In this document: piece after piece, positions 1-11,259 of the stretch
Layout: each line of letters begins with the position of its first letter
Position numbering within the stretch: position 1 is the stretch's first letter
Source: Hydractinia symbiolongicarpus
Taxonomy: Eukaryota > Cnidaria > Hydrozoa > Anthoathecata > Hydractiniidae
Length of the DNA stretch: 64,000 nucleotides
Reading direction: 5' to 3'
NCBI RefSeq assembly: GCF_029227915.1
Contig: NC_079884.1
Coordinates: forward strand, 11,532,001 to 11,596,000
Notes under the pieces: generated by a model
Seen by the model: the letters and a program-made list of their open reading frames with translations, nothing else
What the model was told of the DNA's origin: nothing
Databases searched by the model: none
Made by a program: the position numbers and the translations under genes

Positions 1-2184
1 ATTAGCTATCTACCCACATCCTTCTTTCAGCATTGCTTAAATTGGCCATGTTTTAGCTTCTTTGACCAAATAAGAAAGTTGTGCTGGTACGGGAAACCTT
101 TATTGGCGTGAAATAATCTTCTGATAAGATATCATATTCTAAATAGTCTAGCATGGCCTAATTAGTAGATAGAAAGTCTTTTGGCCTATAATTTTCAGTT
201 CCGCAAAGCAAATTACGTAAGCAAAGACGACTTGACAAGCCACTGAATAGCTAAAAAACATGGTAGTTGCTCTTATGTTTGAAAAATAAGATAAATCAGC
301 AAAATAGGAGATATACTCGCCTAAATAGTCTATGAAAAATCTAACTAAGCTACTATCCTAATTTGGTGTGATAGCCTATTTTTTGGTTTATCCCTGAATG
401 AATAGTACATGCAATAACAAATCCATCAGGTTTAAAGTATATAAATGTTTTGGAATTTATGTTACGTTTCATGCAACAATCTTTTCAAAACTGTTGTTTA
501 AATGGTGATCACAGTTCTTAAATACACCAGTGTGACCTTAAAAAGTTTAATGGGACAGGACAATGTCTTATTTAATCCAGTTAGAAGTTTAAGGAATATC
601 TCTCATTGTTGTTTTCTTTGGTTTTTAGCAACTACTCACCAAAACTAAAGAATGCACAGTCAAAAAACTGCAAGTACACCTCAATTTAGGGAAATATACC
701 TCAACTGAGGTACCTATCAATTATGCGCTTATATAGGTCACATCACAGCTTGAGTGGAACACTTAAGATTGGGCTCTTGGGTGCCACTCACAAATTCCCA
801 AATAAAAGGTGAGTTTTGGCAATATGAATAAAATTCCTAAAAAACTCTTGCACTATGTCTAAGAACATTGAAATATTATGCTCTATGCCGTACCATTAAT
901 AAGCACTAATGGGTTCACCTGTGTCTGCTATTTTTCTTTTTAGTAGAATACACAAGTTCACAGTCTCAACTAACCATTGTTTAAAATAAATCTTTCTTTT
1001 TACTTTAAAGAAACATATACATGGTCGTTCAGCATATATATTTTTATGGTAATATTTCGACCTTTCCAATTTCCAATGCTTCGCATACCTTACAATCAAA
1101 TTTATTAAATTCTTGTTTAAGCATTTTCGCATTGTCCCAATCATAACCAACATACGTTCCCATGAACATGTCATTTAAAAGTAAATCTCTCTTTTGTTAC
1201 ACGTTCTTATTGAGAATTGTAAACTGTTATGAAGGCTTTGACCATGAAGAAAAGTGAATTAATTTTTGGTGAAATATTTTGAAAAAAAAATTAGAAGTTT
1301 AAGTAGGGTTAATGGCAATAACATCTTAAATTTTCATGCGGTGAGACTATTCATTTCTTCAGAAAATCTGAAATACATATTCATAATGCCCATGGTCAGA
1401 GCCTTATTCAATTCACTCTGTTTACTGCCTTTTTTAATATGGAAAATGAGCAAGAAACTTAAAACTATGAAAAGGTGTATTGTTTCCATGGGCAACAAAT
1501 TTTAGCAATTTTTTTGTATATATACACTTTTCGAATGTGTGTCAAAGAACACAATAATTTAAATACCTTTTCAAACTAAGAAATATGTTTGCTCTGCACC
1601 AGTCCTAAAATTTTGAACTGCACATTGCACTTGTTAGCTCTTGTTGTAATAAATAGCTTTTTTAAATCAGAGAATGACTACATTTAATAAACTCGTATAA
1701 GAATAAGCACTGATAGTTGGGGTAGGTTACCCATCTTTCTTTCAATAAACTCTTATAAGACGCTCTGACCCAACTTTTAACAGAGCACCCATTTACAGAT
1801 TGCAAATTATTTATGGTTGGCCAGTATTAAAAGATGGGATAGAACATTACCCTCTATCTGCTTAGTGTTTAGTGTTGTCATAAGGGTGTCAAAAAGTATA
1901 CGCATAAAAAATGGGCAATATATTTTATAAGATCATGTTTTTTTAAAAAACAAATTAAAGTGTTTCCCTGAAAAACCTGCATTTTTGGTTGTAGCACAGC
2001 AAAAGCCTGTATGGGAACTAATCAAGGTAGAAAAAACACTAATTACATGTCTTCACAGGGCTTGAGAGCTAAATCTTTCTCCACCTGTTAAAATATGTGC
2101 GAGATGTAAAAAGATAAGCATAATTCGTACGGCTTATTATGTCTTAGAATTTTTTATTATATTAGTTTAGATTATAATACTTTC
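1..2184. other. Gene-poor AT-rich stretch
   Basis: I see no supported gene here. Short open frames (for example 896-1174 on the minus strand and 1266-1505 on the plus strand) have no recognisable domain, no convincing splice pattern and an AT-driven composition. The last 15-20 bases before TMEM222 hold a T-rich tract ending in AG at 2169-2170, 14 nt ahead of that gene's start codon. This could be a splice or trans-splice acceptor. Confidence 0.5.
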
Positions 2185-2709
2185 ATGGCTGAAAATCTGA
2201 ATGATATGGAGGATGTTCGCATGAAAATTAATGTGAAAAGAAATCGTTATCCTTACTGCGTAGTATGGACCCCTATACCATTACTAACATGGTTGTTTCC
2301 TTTTATCGGTCATATGGGTATCGCTTACTCCTCTGGTGTCATACGTGATTTTGCTGGTCCTTATTTTGTGTCTGAAGACGATATGGCATTTGGAAACCCC
2401 ACGCGTTACCTTCAATTTAACCCTATGAAAGTTAATAAAGGGGACTGGGATCAATCAATATCTGCAGCCTCTGATGAGTATAAACACAGAATGCATAATC
2501 TTTGTTGTGATAATTGTCATTCACATGTGGCTATGGCGTTAAATTTAATGGAGTATGACGGAAGCTCCAGTTGGAACATGATAAAGCTTGCTTTTTATTC
2601 ATTTATATTTGGGAAATATGTGAATTTCTGTGGATTTGTAAAAACATGGCTACCGTTTGTAATAATGTTATCCATCATATTGACGGTTGTCATCTATTTT
2701 AAAATTTAA
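2185..2709 (+). CDS. TMEM222: TMEM222 (DUF778 family) membrane protein
   Basis: An uninterrupted 174-residue frame matches the TMEM222 family from end to end. The conserved blocks are in order: VVWTPIPLLTWLFPFIGHMG (about residues 27-46), the GVIRDFAGPYFVSEDDMAFG block (about 52-71), EYKHRMHNLCCDNCHSHVA (about 98-116), and a C-terminal hydrophobic segment (about 152-173). The family is a small multipass membrane protein related to plant RTE1; its biochemical role is poorly defined. The usual vertebrate length is slightly longer because of an N-terminal extension, so the core is complete here. The start follows a T-rich tract ending in AG at 2169-2170. A polyadenylation signal AATAAA lies at 3036-3041. 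The family call is secure; the absence of introns is directly visible. Confidence 0.95.
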   Translation: MAENLNDMEDVRMKINVKRNRYPYCVVWTPIPLLTWLFPFIGHMGIAYSSGVIRDFAGPYFVSEDDMAFGNPTRYLQFNPMKVNKGDWDQSISAASDEYKHRMHNLCCDNCHSHVAMALNLMEYDGSSSWNMIKLAFYSFIFGKYVNFCGFVKTWLPFVIMLSIILTVVIYFKI

Positions 2710-3665
2710 CAATTGTTGAAATTTTTCTGTTAAATATAAATTGGTACTTTTTAAAACTGCAACACAGCTTATTGCTTTATCCTTCTTGTGTTAGTTCTAA
2801 TTGTATATGCAGTATTTCTGAATTAAGGAACTGACATGAAAAAATTATAGAACTATATGTACATGTCCATACATATAATTTATTTCAAGTAAGTCGATGT
2901 ATGTTTTTTGCATTTTGCTTTTTATATTTTCCTAATATATGTTCTGATTAAATCATTTTTTATTTGATGTAACCCAAATCACATTTCGATCAACATTGGA
3001 GCATCAAGGGAAAGTGAGCTTTGAATTTCTGGGAAAATAAATATTTTATTTTAGCGTCAAACAGGTTAGTTTCTTTTCTTTCTGAACTTGGAAATTTTAA
3101 AAACAGTTTGGATTAATGATTTTCTACTAGACTTTTGGCACCTGAGTGTATAAAGGACTCTTTGCTGTTGTTTATTTATTTGTTTTTTGTACATATGTGG
3201 CAGGATTTGTATAGCGTGTAATATGAATCAGAATATAACATATTTAGCACAAGTTGCTCTGTGGTACAAAGTTCAAGAATCTTTTTATTTCCTGAGTTTG
3301 TTTTCTTCATGTGTTCTGAAAATTGTGAACAGAATTTTGTACAGAACGCAGATGTTATTTTTAGTGTCTTGCACCTTATCAAATTTATTGATTTTTAGAG
3401 GGGTTTTATTTAAGGTGTGTAATAAATTGTTCACATATTCACATCATGATCAATAGCGTACTTGTCAAATTTATTAAGAGTTATTGCAGCGTTGACCATT
3501 TCTTCTTACCATATTTTATATGGGTATTTGTGAAGATCAACATTTGCATTGTGTAAGGTGTACCTTCCTTGTGCTTTATCAAAGGGGCATTTAATAAGGG
3601 AACATTTTATTGAAGCATTGCAGTAACACCAGAAGTTCAATAATGTAGCACTATCACTATGTTGT
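2710..3665. other. 3' UTR and spacer downstream of TMEM222
   Basis: The stretch contains the probable TMEM222 3' UTR with AATAAA at 3036-3041. Opposed short open frames around 3176-3456 show no protein signature. Nothing else was recognised before the SINE. Confidence 0.4.
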
Positions 3666-4020
3666 GGCGCCGTAGATTAGTGGTTATAGCTCTCGTACTC
3701 TGTGCGGGAGACCGGGGTTCGATTCCTCTTGACGGCGATTCAACATGGGCGAGTGAATGTTACCATAGCCCCGGGTTAACCCAAGCCATGTGAGGGAAAT
3801 TGGGAAAATGGCACACTGTGTGGGCCGTTGGATGTTGCCGAGAGTTGTCTAGTAGAGCGCTGGCTCCAATTGGATCTGCGTAGCTCAAAATGAGCATTAA
3901 ATACTCTAGGACTCTCCATCTACGCCATGGCCCCTCCTGGAAATAATAGACAGGGTATATCCCTCGATATTTGTGAGGCTAGCCATGTAAAATATGCACA
4001 TCTATCTATCTATCTATCTA
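3666..4020 (+). mobile_element. tRNA-derived SINE (family A) with (ATCT)n tail
   Basis: The left end is tRNA-like. A box A sequence TAGATTAGTGG (3673-3683) and a box B sequence GGTTCGATTCC (about 3716-3726) sit at tRNA spacing, with acceptor-like arms that pair only partly, so this is a retroposon head rather than a working tRNA. A tRNA-unrelated body of about 240 bp follows. Its segment 3844-3912 is also present in the second SINE at 28428-28500. The 3' end carries a GTAAA-like motif and a pure ATCT tail (about 4001-4020), as expected of an element copied by a CR1/L2-type LINE; that partner is inferred. The block is clearly more GC-rich than its surroundings. No clear target duplication was found. 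Confidence 0.8.
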
Positions 4021-4342
4021 TGTTTGTACCTTAATCAGGAAAATTTTTACACAAAGAGGATTTAAAGAAATTGGTAAATTTTGTTAGAATCACTAGAAGA
4101 AATTATTGAAATACCTTTTAACAATGTAAATTCAAAAAAATTAATTTAATGGTAAATTTAGCTTTTATCTTATCCGTTGTAAAAATGACTCAAAATACTG
4201 AATACTTGTTATGTATGATCCCTCCTATTTTTGTAACTTAGATCAACGCCAAATTTTCTTTTCTTAAGGTATTATATTACCTTTTACTGACGCTTTTCTT
4301 TGTTTGCTTGTTGCTATATGTAACATACTTAAATATAGGTGT
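4021..4342. other. Spacer between SINE and minisatellite
   Basis: AT-rich sequence with no gene, no repeat unit and no recognisable element. Confidence 0.4.
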
Positions 4343-5712
4343 TTATAGATAGTATATCTGTTGGTGTATTTTGTCTACACTTTCTGTTGATGTAGTATAT
4401 CTGTTGGTGTATTTTGTATATACTTTCTGTTGATGTAGTATATCTGTTGGTGTATTTTGTATACACTTTCTGTTGATGTAGTATATCTGTTGGTGTATTT
4501 TGTACATACTTTCTGTTGATGTAGTATATCTGTTGGTGTATTTGGTATATACTTTCTGTTGATGTAGTATATCTGTTGGTGTATTTGGTATATACTTTCT
4601 GTTGATGAGTATATCTGTTGGTGTATTTTGTACATACTTTCTGTTGATGTAGTATATCTGTTCGTGTATTTTGTCTACACTTTCTGTTGATGTAGTATAT
4701 CTGTTGGTGTATTTTGTACATACTTTCTGTTGATGTAGCATATCTGTTGGTGTATTTGGTATACACTTTCTGTTGATGTAGCTAGTATATCTGTTGGTGT
4801 ATTTTGTATACACTTTCTGTTGATGTAGTATATCTGTTGGTGTATTTTGTACATACTTTCTGTTGATGTAGTATATCTGTTGGTGTATTTTGTACATACT
4901 TTCTGTTGATGTAGTATATCTGTTGGTGTATTTTGTACATACTTTCTGTTGATGTAGTATATCTGTTGGTGTATTTTGTATATACTTTCTGTTGATGTAG
5001 TATATCTGTTGGTGTATTTTGTCTACACTTTCTGTTGATGTAGTATATCTGTTGGTGTATTTTGTACATACTTTCTGTTGATGTAGCATATCTGTTGGTG
5101 TATTTTGTATACACTTTCTGTTGATGTAGTATATCTGTTGGTGTATTTTGTACATACTTTCTGTTGATGTAGTATATCTGTTGGTGTATTTTGTACATAC
5201 TTTCTGTTGATGTAGTATATCTGTTGGTGTATTTTGTACATACTTTCTGTTGATGTAGTATATCTGTTGGTGTATTTTGTATATACTTTCTGTTGATGTA
5301 GTATATCTGTTGGTGTATTTTGTCTACACTTTCTGTTGATGTAGTATATCTGTTGGTGTATTTTGTACATACTTTCTGTTGATGTAGTATATCTGTTCGT
5401 GTATTTTGTATACACTTTCTGTTGATGTAGTATATCTGTTGGTGTATTTTGTACATACTTTCTGTTGATGTAGTATATCTGTTGGTGTATTTTGTACATA
5501 CTTTCTGTTGATGTAGTATATCTGTTCGTGTATTTTGTATACACTTTCTGTTGATGTAGTATATCTGTTGGTGTATTTTGTACATACTTTCTGTTGATGT
5601 AGTATATCTGTTGGTGTATTTTGTATATACTTTCTGTTGATGTAGTATATCTGTTCGTATATTTTTTATACACTTTCTGTTGATGTAGTATATCTGTTGA
5701 TGTTTTTTGTAT
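4343..5712. repeat. Minisatellite block 1, about 32 copies of a 43-bp unit
   Basis: Tandem copies of a 43-bp unit run for about 1.37 kb. Each unit is a 26-bp module (CTGTTGGTGTA plus TTTTGTATATACTTT and close variants) followed by a 17-bp module (CTGTTGATGTA plus GTATAT). Most variation is confined to a few sites (GTACATAC, GTATACAC or GTCTACAC; GGTGTA or CGTGTA). The unit lacks stop codons in several frames, so long open frames appear on both strands, including one of about 600 codons on the minus strand. These look like repeat artefacts, because 43 is not a multiple of three and the peptide cycles through all frames. Confidence 0.95.
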
Positions 5713-6905
5713 ACACTTTCTGTTGGTGTACATTGTATATACTTTCTGTTGGTGTACATTGTATATACCTTCTGTTGGTGTACATTGTATATACTTTCTG
5801 TTGGTGTACATTGTATATACTTTCTGTTGGCGTATGTTGTATATACGTTCTGTTGGTGGATTTTGTATATACTTTCTGTTGGTGTAATTTATATATACTT
5901 TCTGTTGGTGTACATTGTATATACGTTCTGTTGGTGTAATTTGTATATACTTTCTGTTAGTGTACATTGTATATACGTTCTGTTGGTGTAATTTGTATAT
6001 ACCTTCTGTTGGTGTATTTTGTACATACCTTCTGTTGGTGTACATTGTATATACGTTCTGTTGGTGTACATTGTATATACTTTCTGTTGGTGTACATTGT
6101 ATATACTTTCTGTTGGTGTACATTGTATATACCTTCTGTTGGTGTACATTGTATATACGTTCTGTTGGTGTAATTTGTATATACTTTCTGTTGGTGTACA
6201 TTGTATATACGTTCTGTTGGTGTAATTTGTATATACTTTCTGTTGGTGTATTTTGTATATACGTTCTGTTGGTGTACATTGTATATACTTTCTGTTGGTG
6301 TACATTGTATATACCTTCTGTTGGTGTATTTTGTATATACCTTCTGTTGGCGTATGTTGTATATACTTTCTGTTGGTGTACATTGTATATACTTTCTGTT
6401 GGTGTAATTTGTATATACTTTCTGTTGGTGTACATTGTATATACCTTCTGTTGGTGTACATTGTATATACGTTCTGTTGGTGTAATTTGTATATACTTTC
6501 TGTTGGTGTATTTTGTACATACCTTCTGTTGGTGTACATTGTATATACGTTCTGTTGGTGTACATTGTATATACTTTCTGTTGGTGTACATTGTATATAC
6601 TTTCTGTTGGTGTACATTGTATATACCTTCTGTTGGTGTACATTGTATATACTTTCTGTTGGTGTACATTGTATATACTTTCTGTTGGCGTATGTTGTAT
6701 ATACGTTCTGATGGTGGATTTTGTATATACTTTCTGTTGGTGTAATTTATATACGTTCTGTTGGTGTAATTTGTATATACTTTCTGTTGGTGTATTTTGT
6801 ACATACCTTCTGTTGGTGTACATTGTATATACCTTCTGTTGGTGTACATTGTATATACTTTCTGTTAGTGTACATTGTATATACTTTCTTTTGCTGTATT
6901 TTGTA
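5713..6905. repeat. Minisatellite block 2, about 46 copies of a 26-bp unit
   Basis: Here the unit is 26 bp: CTGTTGGTGTA followed by CATTGTATATACTTT, with variants in the middle (CATT, ATTT, TTTT) and in the TACTTT, TACCTT or TACGTT end. It is the longer module of the adjacent 43-bp unit standing alone. Open frames on both strands again follow from the stop-free unit and are not evidence of genes. The last, degenerate units merge into the T-rich tract just ahead of the RPUSD4-like coding exon. Confidence 0.95.
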
Positions 6906-6937
6906 TCTACTTTTTCTTCAATTTGTATGTAGAAGCA

Positions 6938-8532
6938 ATGAGTTCTATTAAAAAATGGAAATTGTTACAAAAGTATTCAAGCACTGTGTCGAGTGACTTT
7001 ACAAAGAAATTGTACCTCAAGAACGGATTGCTGGCGATTTTTAAACCCTACGGAATACCAGTTCATTCTGGTCCAAAAGTTAAGCATTGCATGACTGATA
7101 TATTCCCTGGACTTGAAAAAAGATATGATCTTCCTAACGGTAGCCTGGAACTAGCAAATAGATTGGATAAAAATGTAACAGGTGTGTTGCTGTTGACGTA
7201 TGAGAAGGAAACAGCAGCTTATATAGCTTATTTACAGAAGCATCGGAAAATAGAAAAAACATATTTAGCGATTTTGTTAGGTGCGCTGTCGACAAGATTT
7301 GGCACTTTAAAAGGTGATCCCAGTGATGGAGGGCAAAAAATAAATTATAGGAAAGTTATTAAGAAAACTGAGGTAACTAAATTTCTTTAGTTTTACTTTA
7401 AGAGATCTCTTTATGCTACGTTTTCTTCAGAGCATAAGTCTAGTTTTAACTAAAATTGAATACATGCTTATATATAATGAATAAATCAAGGCTAGATCTT
7501 TAATACTTTATCGTCAGAAATTTTTTCGGGAAGAAATTTTCTCTGTTTGAAAAAGAATGCAAATCGAAAATCCAAAAGATTTAAATAGCTATAAAAATTT
7601 TCTTTCATAAATGTTTTATTCAACCAACTTTTTTTGATAAAAAGAGGGTTTTCAATAATTCCTGGTGACCAGAAAAAAATTAGAAATATATGAAATTTTG
7701 AAACAGCCAGCCTCAGCGCCAATTTTAGTTTATGGTTCTGTAAATTGATTGGTTTTAAAAGAAAAAGTTGAAATTGCGCAAATATGTTGCAGATATAACG
7801 CTTGTCATTAAACTATACTTTATGGGAAGAAACTTTTCTATTTTTCATTAGGAATGTCCTAAAATATAACTTTGCGAGAAAAGTTAAAAAGTGTTAGATT
7901 GTAGAACTTTCCAACTGCGAAAATACCTTGTGTTGTCTATAAGTTCTGCGATTTCTTTTTATATATTTATCTTAGTTTAACGTAACATTTTGTCATTTTA
8001 GTTGGAGCCTCAGGCAGTTACAGATTTCAAAATTCTCGACAATAACATGGACACGTGTATGCTGGCAGAATTTCGAACGAGAACAGGATACAAACACCAA
8101 ATTCGTCTCCATGCTTCAGATGTGTTAAAATGTCCTATACTTGGTGATCATAAATACCACCATGGACCAAATGGTCCCCAACCATTGTCCCTCAGAATGA
8201 TGCAATTACTACGCATGCAAGGTGTTAAACAGAATGAATCTGACAAAGGAAAAATCAGACCATGGCAACGTGGTCTCGTTCCGTTGCATCTGTTTGCGCA
8301 GAGCGTGTTTATACCAGGACTTGACGACGGCAAAGATGTCGAAATAGTCGCTGAACCTCCCCCATATTTTTTTGAGACGATGACAAAATGTAACTTGCTG
8401 ACAAATAGAGAAGAGGTGGAGGAGAGAGAAACGCAAGACAAACAAAGGAAACGATTTCCAATATATAGAGATACAGTTTTTGTTCCAAAGGGTATTCCCC
8501 GAAATCAACCGATGCATGAAACTTCTCTGTAA
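6938..8532 (+). CDS. RPUSD4: RluA-family RNA pseudouridine synthase, RPUSD4-like (2 exons)
   Basis: Coding exons are 6938-7372 and 8002-8532, both joined in phase 0 (donor GAG|GTAACT, acceptor TTTTAG|TTGGAG). They give 966 nt and 321 residues. The protein has the RluA-type core: FKPYGIPVHSG (about 35-45), the catalytic motif NRLDKNVTG with Asp at about 77, then after the intron FRTRTGYKHQIRLHA and CPILGDHKY, which is the RPUSD4-type C-terminal half. In animals RPUSD4 modifies mitochondrial 16S rRNA and tRNA. The N-terminus is short and basic-hydroxylated, compatible with a mitochondrial presequence. The ATG lies five bases after a candidate acceptor (ATGTAG, 6927-6932), so an upstream exon or a trans-spliced leader is possible. 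RPUSD3 is the main alternative. An AATAAA lies at 8975-8980. Confidence 0.9.
7373..8001 (+). other. Intron of the RPUSD4-like gene
   Basis: A GT...AG intron of 629 bp. The open frame on the opposite strand at 7492-7722 is AT-rich and unrecognisable. Confidence 0.8.
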
Positions 8533-10058
8533 TTATTTTGTTGAAAAAATTCTTGTTTTGAATTTTTTTTTCTCTTGAGATATTTAAATACAAAGTTTGG
8601 TTTATGAAAAAGGAAGTCTAAAATAACCTCTATTTTTAAAGGGTTTTTAAAAGTGAATTCATATAAACTTTAAACGAAGTATATTGGCATACTGTTTTAT
8701 TCTCTCAGTGCTAAAGCATTGGTTCGTTTGAAGCCTTGGTTTATTTCAGTGCTTGATTACATGCGAAAAGAAAAAAAGCAGCTTCTTTTCCCGCTGAATT
8801 TAGCTTAATTCGTAAATTGCGCAGCCAATCAGATTGCGTTATTGAAGGCCTGAAGAAATCGATGTGTTTACTATAATCCCACATCTACATTGCTTTTAAA
8901 ATGAAATGTATTTTGCGCGTGTCACTTGTGGCCAAGTTTTTGTTCTCGAAAAGTTATTAAATCTCACTTCTGCAAATAAATGTGTATTAACATAAGGAAA
9001 CAATTATCAAAAATTTGGTACTTTTTTATATTTTTTTATTTCTTTTGCGGACCAGGTATTTACAAACAATTTAGCTGTAGCTCCGTGGGATAAATTTTAT
9101 TGACTTTGGCCCAAATCTTTACATGCGAACGTCGGTAAGACTGAGCATACGTGCATGTGAATGGAGCTTTAATGTATAAAATTTTGAATGATTATTTTCG
9201 GCGAATTTAAATGTAAATGTGTTTTGAATGACGCAAAGTGATTTTTTTTTCTCAGTTTTTTCGTTCCTTCCGCATGGAGTCGTCACAGGAAGTTTTGTTA
9301 AAGATTTTGAAGAATTCCGGGCGCGTAGTTTTCGTAATATTAGCTTTCGGCAGTTTATCCGCCAATTCGGAACGGGAAATTTTATAAGCCAAGCAAATTA
9401 CAGAACTCTTTGATACTCAAAAGACGAAAAAAAGCTGCGTTCGAGGTTGTTAAAAAAATCTGTTTGTTAGCTATCAAATATGTAACTTTCATTGTACGGT
9501 TTGTGTGTTAATTACATTGCACTGAATACAAACTTGTCGACCAATGAATGAAGAGACGTCCACATTCGAATTCACTGAAGCGTGTAAGTTATTTATTTTT
9601 TAAACTCTTTGAATGGCGCTTTTATACTGAATGTAGAAAAAACGAAAGTATATTTTTGTTTTCCCGAATAACTGAAACGGCGCTGTTGTAACACAATGCT
9701 GACAGAATGAGGTAATTATTATATAAGGTTTTAATTTAGAAGAATTCCTTTTATAATCTTGTGGAAATTAATTTTCGTGGTATTTTCCTCATTCCCTACG
9801 AGACTATTTTTTCCATTGTGCAAGTTTCTCTTGGAATAGAAATTTGGATTATAGGTTTTTTTAAAGTAACTTTCACAGTTTGAGATCAGAGCACATTTAG
9901 TGAAGGAGAAGAAGCATAATGCAATCTGCTTTTTACCAGCCTACAAAGCCGTTCAAAATGGACATCAACGTTTCTATAGTACAACGTTTCATCTCTGTCT
10001 TAGGTAGCGTGGGCTAGTTGAGAGATTCACTTGTAAAACCAAAATTTTGTGGAAGATA
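8533..10058. other. Intergenic region between RPUSD4-like and secreted-protein genes
   Basis: The first part should be the RPUSD4-like 3' UTR, with AATAAA at 8975-8980. The remainder presumably includes the promoter and 5' UTR of the next plus-strand gene. A short open frame at 9228-9413 shows no domain. No element or RNA gene was recognised. Confidence 0.4.
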
Positions 10059-11259
10059 ATGCCTCACGTACTATTTTTATTGTTTAGATTAGAAACTGCG
10101 ATAGCTATCTTGTTTGTGGTTGGTCAATTCACAGGTAATATATTTTCTTAGAGGAATTAAAACAAGAAAAGATGGCATACCTTAAAATAAACAATTTGGA
10201 AAAAATTGTATATTGAATGTTGATGTTTCATTGAGATGAAAAAATGTGTTATATTTGATACCAATTTGTCGTTCTCGGTGTAAAAAAACAAAAATGCAAG
10301 GTAAAATAAAGCAAACGAAAATTGCAAGAGTTTGTTATATTGAGGGATTTTAAAGGGGTTTCTTTAAAAAGGGGAAAAAGTTTAGTCTCTGTAAAATTAT
10401 GATGTCTATTTGGGTGAAACTGTTAACTCAAGAGTCACTGTATATATATTTTGATACAGGTGTGTATTTGGATTTTTCTCATGTGAAACATCATGCTAGC
10501 AGGCAAATGAAGAAAAACAAACTTCCATTACATGAACGCACAACCGAATTTTATCGGATTCCAGTAACGGGCGAAGATGAGTTATCAACTCCGGTTGAAA
10601 ATAGTGACGTCAGAGATAATGTAATGTTTCCGAGGTTGTATAAGCGAGAACTAAATCAAAAGAATCCGAGAAAACGCGTTTCATCTGATTATAGGCGTTT
10701 AAAACGCGTGCGTAAAAGTCATTTATCAACAAAACAGTTTTTAAAAGACACACATACGCGCATTAAGAAAACCTTAAGACAAGATGGACGAAGAAGAACC
10801 GAAATATTGACTCCGAAATTTCACGTTAGTATAATTGACCGATATCCATACAGAGGCTTCCTCAAGAAGAAACTCAAAGATGCGAATGCCTCACGACGTT
10901 CGAATTTCATTTTTGCGAACGATAACGACAACGATGTAGCAGAAGAATTCGAAGAAGGTTCTGACGCAAACAGCGAAATTAAACCGAATATGTTGGAAGC
11001 TGTTAAGCATTTTTCAAGTATTCCTCAACGCGTTTTGAAGGAAACTGAAAGCGAGCATTTATTGGATGAAAACATGCCGTCAACACGTGGCTTACCCGTG
11101 CTACAGACAATATATAAAAAACAACAGAAAAAGAAACGACTGACAAAACTATTTGTCCGATTTATGAAGGATATGACGCAGAAATTGAAAATCGACCCTT
11201 TGACTGTTGCAGATTTGTTGGTTAGTGACAAGAAAGTGAAAAGATCTGCCGGACAATAA
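10059..11259 (+). CDS. Uncharacterised basic secreted protein without cysteines (2 exons)
   Basis: Exon 1 (10059-10134) starts at an ATG and encodes a 25-residue hydrophobic segment, MPHVLFLLFRLETAIAILFV..., that reads as a signal peptide. It ends in phase 1 at ACAG|GTAATA. Exon 2 (10460-11259) opens after GATACAG in the matching phase. The product is 291 residues. After the signal peptide it is rich in Lys/Arg, with many dibasic or tribasic sites (RKR, RRLKR, GRRR, KKK), an acidic patch (about residues 195-205), and no cysteine. I recognise no family. Furin-like processing sites would fit a secreted precursor, but no repeated or clearly amidated peptide is visible. A matrix or nucleic-acid-binding secreted protein is equally possible. 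AATAAA lies at 11659-11664. The gene model is well supported by phase agreement; function is unknown. Confidence 0.75.

Noticed and set aside
3666-3740. Functional tRNA gene
   Set aside because: Box A and box B are good, but the acceptor and anticodon arms pair poorly and the sequence continues into a SINE body with an ATCT tail.
5023-6849. 608-codon minus-strand open frame and many nested frames on both strands
   Set aside because: All lie inside the 43/26-bp minisatellite; frames rotate with the unit length and no start context, splice site or domain supports a gene.
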